A DNA stretch of 64,000 nt from Sphingobium sp. Z007 (GTDB taxonomy: Bacteria; Pseudomonadota; Alphaproteobacteria; Sphingomonadales; Sphingomonadaceae), in NCBI RefSeq assembly GCF_900013425.1, contig NZ_FBXK01000001.1, positions 40,001 to 104,000 of the forward strand, written 5' to 3'. The notes under the pieces are model-generated. The model was given only the letters and a program-made list of their open reading frames with translations. It was not told where the DNA came from and searched no databases. Made by a program: the position numbers and the translations under genes. This document shows positions 61,492-64,000 of this stretch, piece after piece. The stretch's first letter is position 1, and every line of letters begins with the position of its first letter.

Positions 61492-62880
61492 ATGACGCTG
61501 CATTCCAACCGATCCCTGCTGGACATCGACCGCGATCACCTGATCCATCCCGTAACCTCGTTTCGGGGGCATGAGGCGCGCGGCGCGACGCTGCTGGAAA
61601 GCGGCAAGGGCATGTGGCTGAAGGATATGGAGGGCCGGGAACTGCTCGACGCCTTTGCCGGGCTATGGTGCGTCAATGTCGGCTATGGTCAAGACAGCAT
61701 CGCCGAGGTGGCGGCCGAGCAGATGCGGCGGTTGCCCTATGCGACGGGCTATTTCCATTTCGGCAGCGAGCCGGCGGTGCGGCTGGCCCAACGCCTGGTG
61801 GACTTAAGCCCCGAAGGGCTGGACCATGTCTATTTCACGCTGGGCGGATCGGATGCGGTGGACAGCGCGATCCGCTATATCACCCATTATTATAACGCGA
61901 TCGGCAAGCCGGAAAAGAAGCAGTTCATCGCGCTGGAGCGCGGCTATCATGGGTCGAGCAGCACGGGCGCGGGGCTGACGGCGCTGGCCAATTTCCATCG
62001 CGGGTTCGACCTGCCGCTGCGCTGGCAGCATCATATCGCGTCGCCCTACCCCTATCGCAGCGATTTGGAGGGCGACGATGCCGCCATCATCGCGCGGTCG
62101 GTGCAGGAATTGAAGGACAAGGTGGCGCAGCTAGGCGCGGATAATGTCGCTGCGTTCTTCTGCGAGCCGATCCAGGGATCGGGCGGCGTGATCGTGCCGC
62201 CGGTCGGCTGGCTGAAGGCCATGCGCGAAACATGCACGCAGCTAGATATCCTGTTCGTCACCGATGAGGTCATCACCGGCTTTGGCCGCACCGGGCCGAT
62301 GTTCGCGTGCGAAGCGGAGGGGGTGACGCCGGACCTGATGACGTTGGCCAAGGGGCTGACCGCCGGTTATGTGCCGATGGGCGCGTTGCTGATGTCGGGC
62401 AAAATCTATGAGGGGATCGCCGACGGCGCGGCGCCCGAACTCGCGATCGGCCATGGTGCGACCTATTCGGGGCATCCGGTGAGTGCGGCGGTGGGGCTGG
62501 AAGTGCTGCGCCTCTATACCGATGGCGGCATATTGGCGAACGGGCAGAAGGTCGCGGCGCGCTTCGACGCTGGGCTGGCTGGCCTCGCCGATCATCCGAT
62601 GGTGGGCGACACGCGCGGACGGGGCCTGCTGGGCGCGATCGAGTTGGTCTCGGACAAGGGCCGCAAGGCGCGGTTCGACCCGGGGCTCAAACTGGCCGAC
62701 CGGCTGTTCGCCAAAGCCTATGACAATGGCGTCATCTTCCGCGCGTTCGCCGACAATATTATCGGCCTGGCGCCTGCATTGTGTGCCACCGACGGGGAGA
62801 TGGACGAGATATTCGCCCGCATCGCCAAGACGCTGGACGATATGCTGGAAGAAGCGGATATTCGCGCGGCGCTGGGATAA
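61492..62880 (+). CDS. Class III omega-aminotransferase (putrescine/β-alanine-pyruvate type)
   Basis: A PLP enzyme moving an amino group from an ω-amine to pyruvate or another ketoacid. The 462 residues have LLDAFAGLWCVNVGYG, GGSDAVDSAIR, GYHGSSSTG, the PLP-binding Asp in FVTDEVITGFGRTG and the Schiff-base Lys in TLAKGLTAGYVPMG. It resembles SpuC and related putrescine transaminases. ATG 61492 has only a weak ribosome site. It is followed within 20 nt by an Lrp regulator. Confidence 0.9.
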   Translation: MTLHSNRSLLDIDRDHLIHPVTSFRGHEARGATLLESGKGMWLKDMEGRELLDAFAGLWCVNVGYGQDSIAEVAAEQMRRLPYATGYFHFGSEPAVRLAQRLVDLSPEGLDHVYFTLGGSDAVDSAIRYITHYYNAIGKPEKKQFIALERGYHGSSSTGAGLTALANFHRGFDLPLRWQHHIASPYPYRSDLEGDDAAIIARSVQELKDKVAQLGADNVAAFFCEPIQGSGGVIVPPVGWLKAMRETCTQLDILFVTDEVITGFGRTGPMFACEAEGVTPDLMTLAKGLTAGYVPMGALLMSGKIYEGIADGAAPELAIGHGATYSGHPVSAAVGLEVLRLYTDGGILANGQKVAARFDAGLAGLADHPMVGDTRGRGLLGAIELVSDKGRKARFDPGLKLADRLFAKAYDNGVIFRAFADNIIGLAPALCATDGEMDEIFARIAKTLDDMLEEADIRAALG

Positions 62881-62899
62881 GAAACGGGGAGCAAGGCAT

Positions 62900-63394
62900 A
62901 TGTTGGGCGGACCCAGACTGGACAGGATCGACCTGAAAATCCTGACGCAGCTTCAGCAGTCGGGCCGGATCACCAATGTCGAGTTGGCCGACGCCGTCGG
63001 CCTGTCCCCCAGCCCCTGCCTGACGCGGGTCAAACGGCTGGAGAAAGCCGGTTACATCACTGGCTATGGCGCGCATATCAACCTGCACAAGCTGGGCGAA
63101 TATCTGACCGTCTTTACCGAAGTGACGTTGACCGAGCACCGGGCGGGCGATTTTTCCCGGTTCGAGACGCGCATCCGCAAGCTGGACGAGATCGTCGAGT
63201 GCCATCTGGTGAGCGGCGGATATGATTATCTGCTGAAATTCGTGACGCGCGGCGTGGGCCATTATCAGTCGATCATTGAGGGGATGCTGGAGAGCGATTA
63301 CGGCATCGAGAAATATTTCAGCTATGTCGTGATCAAGTCGCCCTTCATCAAACATCATTATCCGATCCAGCATCTGTTTGGGGAACAGCGTTAG
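62900..63394 (+). CDS. Lrp/AsnC-family transcriptional regulator
   Basis: A 164-residue regulator with an N-terminal helix-turn-helix (LDRIDLKILTQLQQSGRITNVELADAVGLSPSPCLTRVKRLEKAG) and a RAM ligand domain (VECHLVSGGYDYLLKFVTRG). Lrp members sense amino acids. Directly after the aminotransferase with GGGGAG before its ATG, it probably controls that gene and the neighbouring amine genes. Confidence 0.94.
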   Translation: MLGGPRLDRIDLKILTQLQQSGRITNVELADAVGLSPSPCLTRVKRLEKAGYITGYGAHINLHKLGEYLTVFTEVTLTEHRAGDFSRFETRIRKLDEIVECHLVSGGYDYLLKFVTRGVGHYQSIIEGMLESDYGIEKYFSYVVIKSPFIKHHYPIQHLFGEQR

Positions 63395-63418
63395 GATCGT
63401 AGTGGCGCCTTTGTGTAG

Positions 63419-63486
63419 CGTTCCCCGGCAAAGGCCGGGGTACAGTTCGACCGTTTGATCTGGACTCCGGCCTTCGCCGGGGAACG
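63419..63486. repeat. CGTTCCCCGGC...GCCGGGGAACG inverted repeat
   Basis: Each side is itself a small hairpin (CCCCGGC/GCCGGGG). It lies between the Lrp gene and the amidohydrolase gene and may act as terminator. Confidence 0.65.
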
Positions 63487-63515
63487 GAATGGAATACAGG
63501 AACTCAGTTTTTGCC

Positions 63516-64000
63516 ATGACCGACATCACCGACCTGATCGAACCGCTGATCGCATTCCGCCGCGATATTCATGCCCATCCCGAACTGGGTTTTTGCGAGC
63601 ATCGCACCGCAGGCCGCATTGCCGAGCAATTGCGGGCGCTGGGGCTGGAGGTGCATGAGGGGATCGGGCGGACCGGCGTGGTCGGCGTGTTGCGCAACGG
63701 CACGTCGGGGCGCAGCATCGGGTTGCGCGCGGACATGGATGCGCTGCCGATCCATGAGCAGACCAACCTGCCCTATGCCAGCACGACGCCGGGGTCTTTC
63801 CATGGCTGTGGTCATGACGGGCATGTCGCCATGCTGCTGGGCGCGGCGCAGCATTTGAGCCGCAGCCGGAATTTCGATGGGACGGTGAATTTCTTCTTCC
63901 AACCCGCCGAGGAAGGCCAGGGCGGCGCGCGCGAGATGGTCAATGAGGGATTGTTCGAACGTTTTCCATGCGACCGCGTGTTCGGGCTGCATAATTGGCC
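63516..64000 (+). CDS. M20 metal-dependent amidohydrolase, cut by window edge
   Basis: The first 161 codons of a hippurate hydrolase/IAA-amino-acid hydrolase-like peptidase. FRRDIHAHPELGF, GLRADMDALPI, HGCGHDGHVAMLLG and FFFQPAEEGQGGAREM are the metal-site signatures. It should cleave an N-acyl amino acid or aryl amide; the C-terminal part is beyond base 64000. No close ribosome site is seen before the ATG, the best being AGGAA 14 nt upstream. Confidence 0.93.
   Translation, partial: MTDITDLIEPLIAFRRDIHAHPELGFCEHRTAGRIAEQLRALGLEVHEGIGRTGVVGVLRNGTSGRSIGLRADMDALPIHEQTNLPYASTTPGSFHGCGHDGHVAMLLGAAQHLSRSRNFDGTVNFFFQPAEEGQGGAREMVNEGLFERFPCDRVFGLHNW

Overview
The window is high-GC DNA packed with catabolic genes. 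It almost certainly comes from a sphingomonad (Sphingobium/Novosphingobium-like alphaproteobacterium). The evidence is a NDP-forming FerA-type feruloyl-CoA synthetase, a LigM-type tetrahydrofolate-dependent O-demethylase, a lignostilbene-type dioxygenase, two TonB receptors used as outer-membrane porters, and inverted repeats of the CCGTTCG...CGAACGG kind common in these genomes. I see no phage, transposase, CRISPR, rRNA or tRNA.

Left half (about 1-39.3 kb): a phenylpropanoid/lignin-fragment catabolic island. It holds, in order: an aldehyde dehydrogenase and TonB receptor; a lignostilbene-type dioxygenase; an operon of a GMC oxidoreductase, PQQ-cytochrome c dehydrogenase and NmrA-like reductase, divergent from an NTF2/SnoaL-like protein; an operon of a vanillyl-alcohol-oxidase-type flavoprotein, cytochrome c, a Tat-exported unknown protein and an SDR, divergent from ferB; an RND efflux operon with its TetR; a MetE-core protein, a second NTF2 protein and an IclR regulator; an importer-hydrolase-ligM operon; a Bcr-type exporter; glutathione-dependent formaldehyde oxidation (frmA/fghA) with a MarR; two more NTF2 proteins, an SDR and a DUF3237 protein; ferA with its MarR; and another aldehyde dehydrogenase. 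Together these could take 4-hydroxy-3-methoxyphenyl compounds with C3 side chains, or dimers that give a stilbene, through feruloyl-CoA or direct stilbene cleavage to vanillin, vanillate and protocatechuate. Ring-cleavage genes are not here.

The strongest non-coding signal is a 14-bp palindrome, ATAACGATCGTTAT. It occurs in five intergenic regions of the left half, with a degenerate sixth copy. At each site it sits in the same place inside a candidate promoter, between a -35 and a -10 box 16 bp apart. This defines an apparent dispersed regulon whose regulator I cannot identify. A second motif (CACATTGTATGC) is shared by ferB and the ligM operon. A different palindrome (ATACCGATCGGTAT) marks the TetR/RND pair.

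Middle (39.4-44.2 kb): a DUF4198 periplasmic protein, a gene remnant, a membrane acyltransferase-like protein and a siderophore-type TonB receptor.

Right half (44.2-64 kb): a nitrogen/amine catabolic island. It has a 2-hydroxyacid dehydrogenase; a tightly overlapping nine-gene operon (HAD hydrolase, PuuB-like amine oxidase, complete dipeptide-type ABC importer with a fused double ATPase, and a three-gene HcnABC/opine-oxidase-like flavoenzyme); a toxin-antitoxin pair; two aldehyde dehydrogenases (one gabD-like); a two-domain GNAT protein; a tartrate/D-malate dehydrogenase; a class III aminotransferase; an Lrp regulator; and the start of an M20 amidohydrolase. This looks like uptake and oxidation of an amine, opine or amide-conjugated compound whose identity is not resolved.
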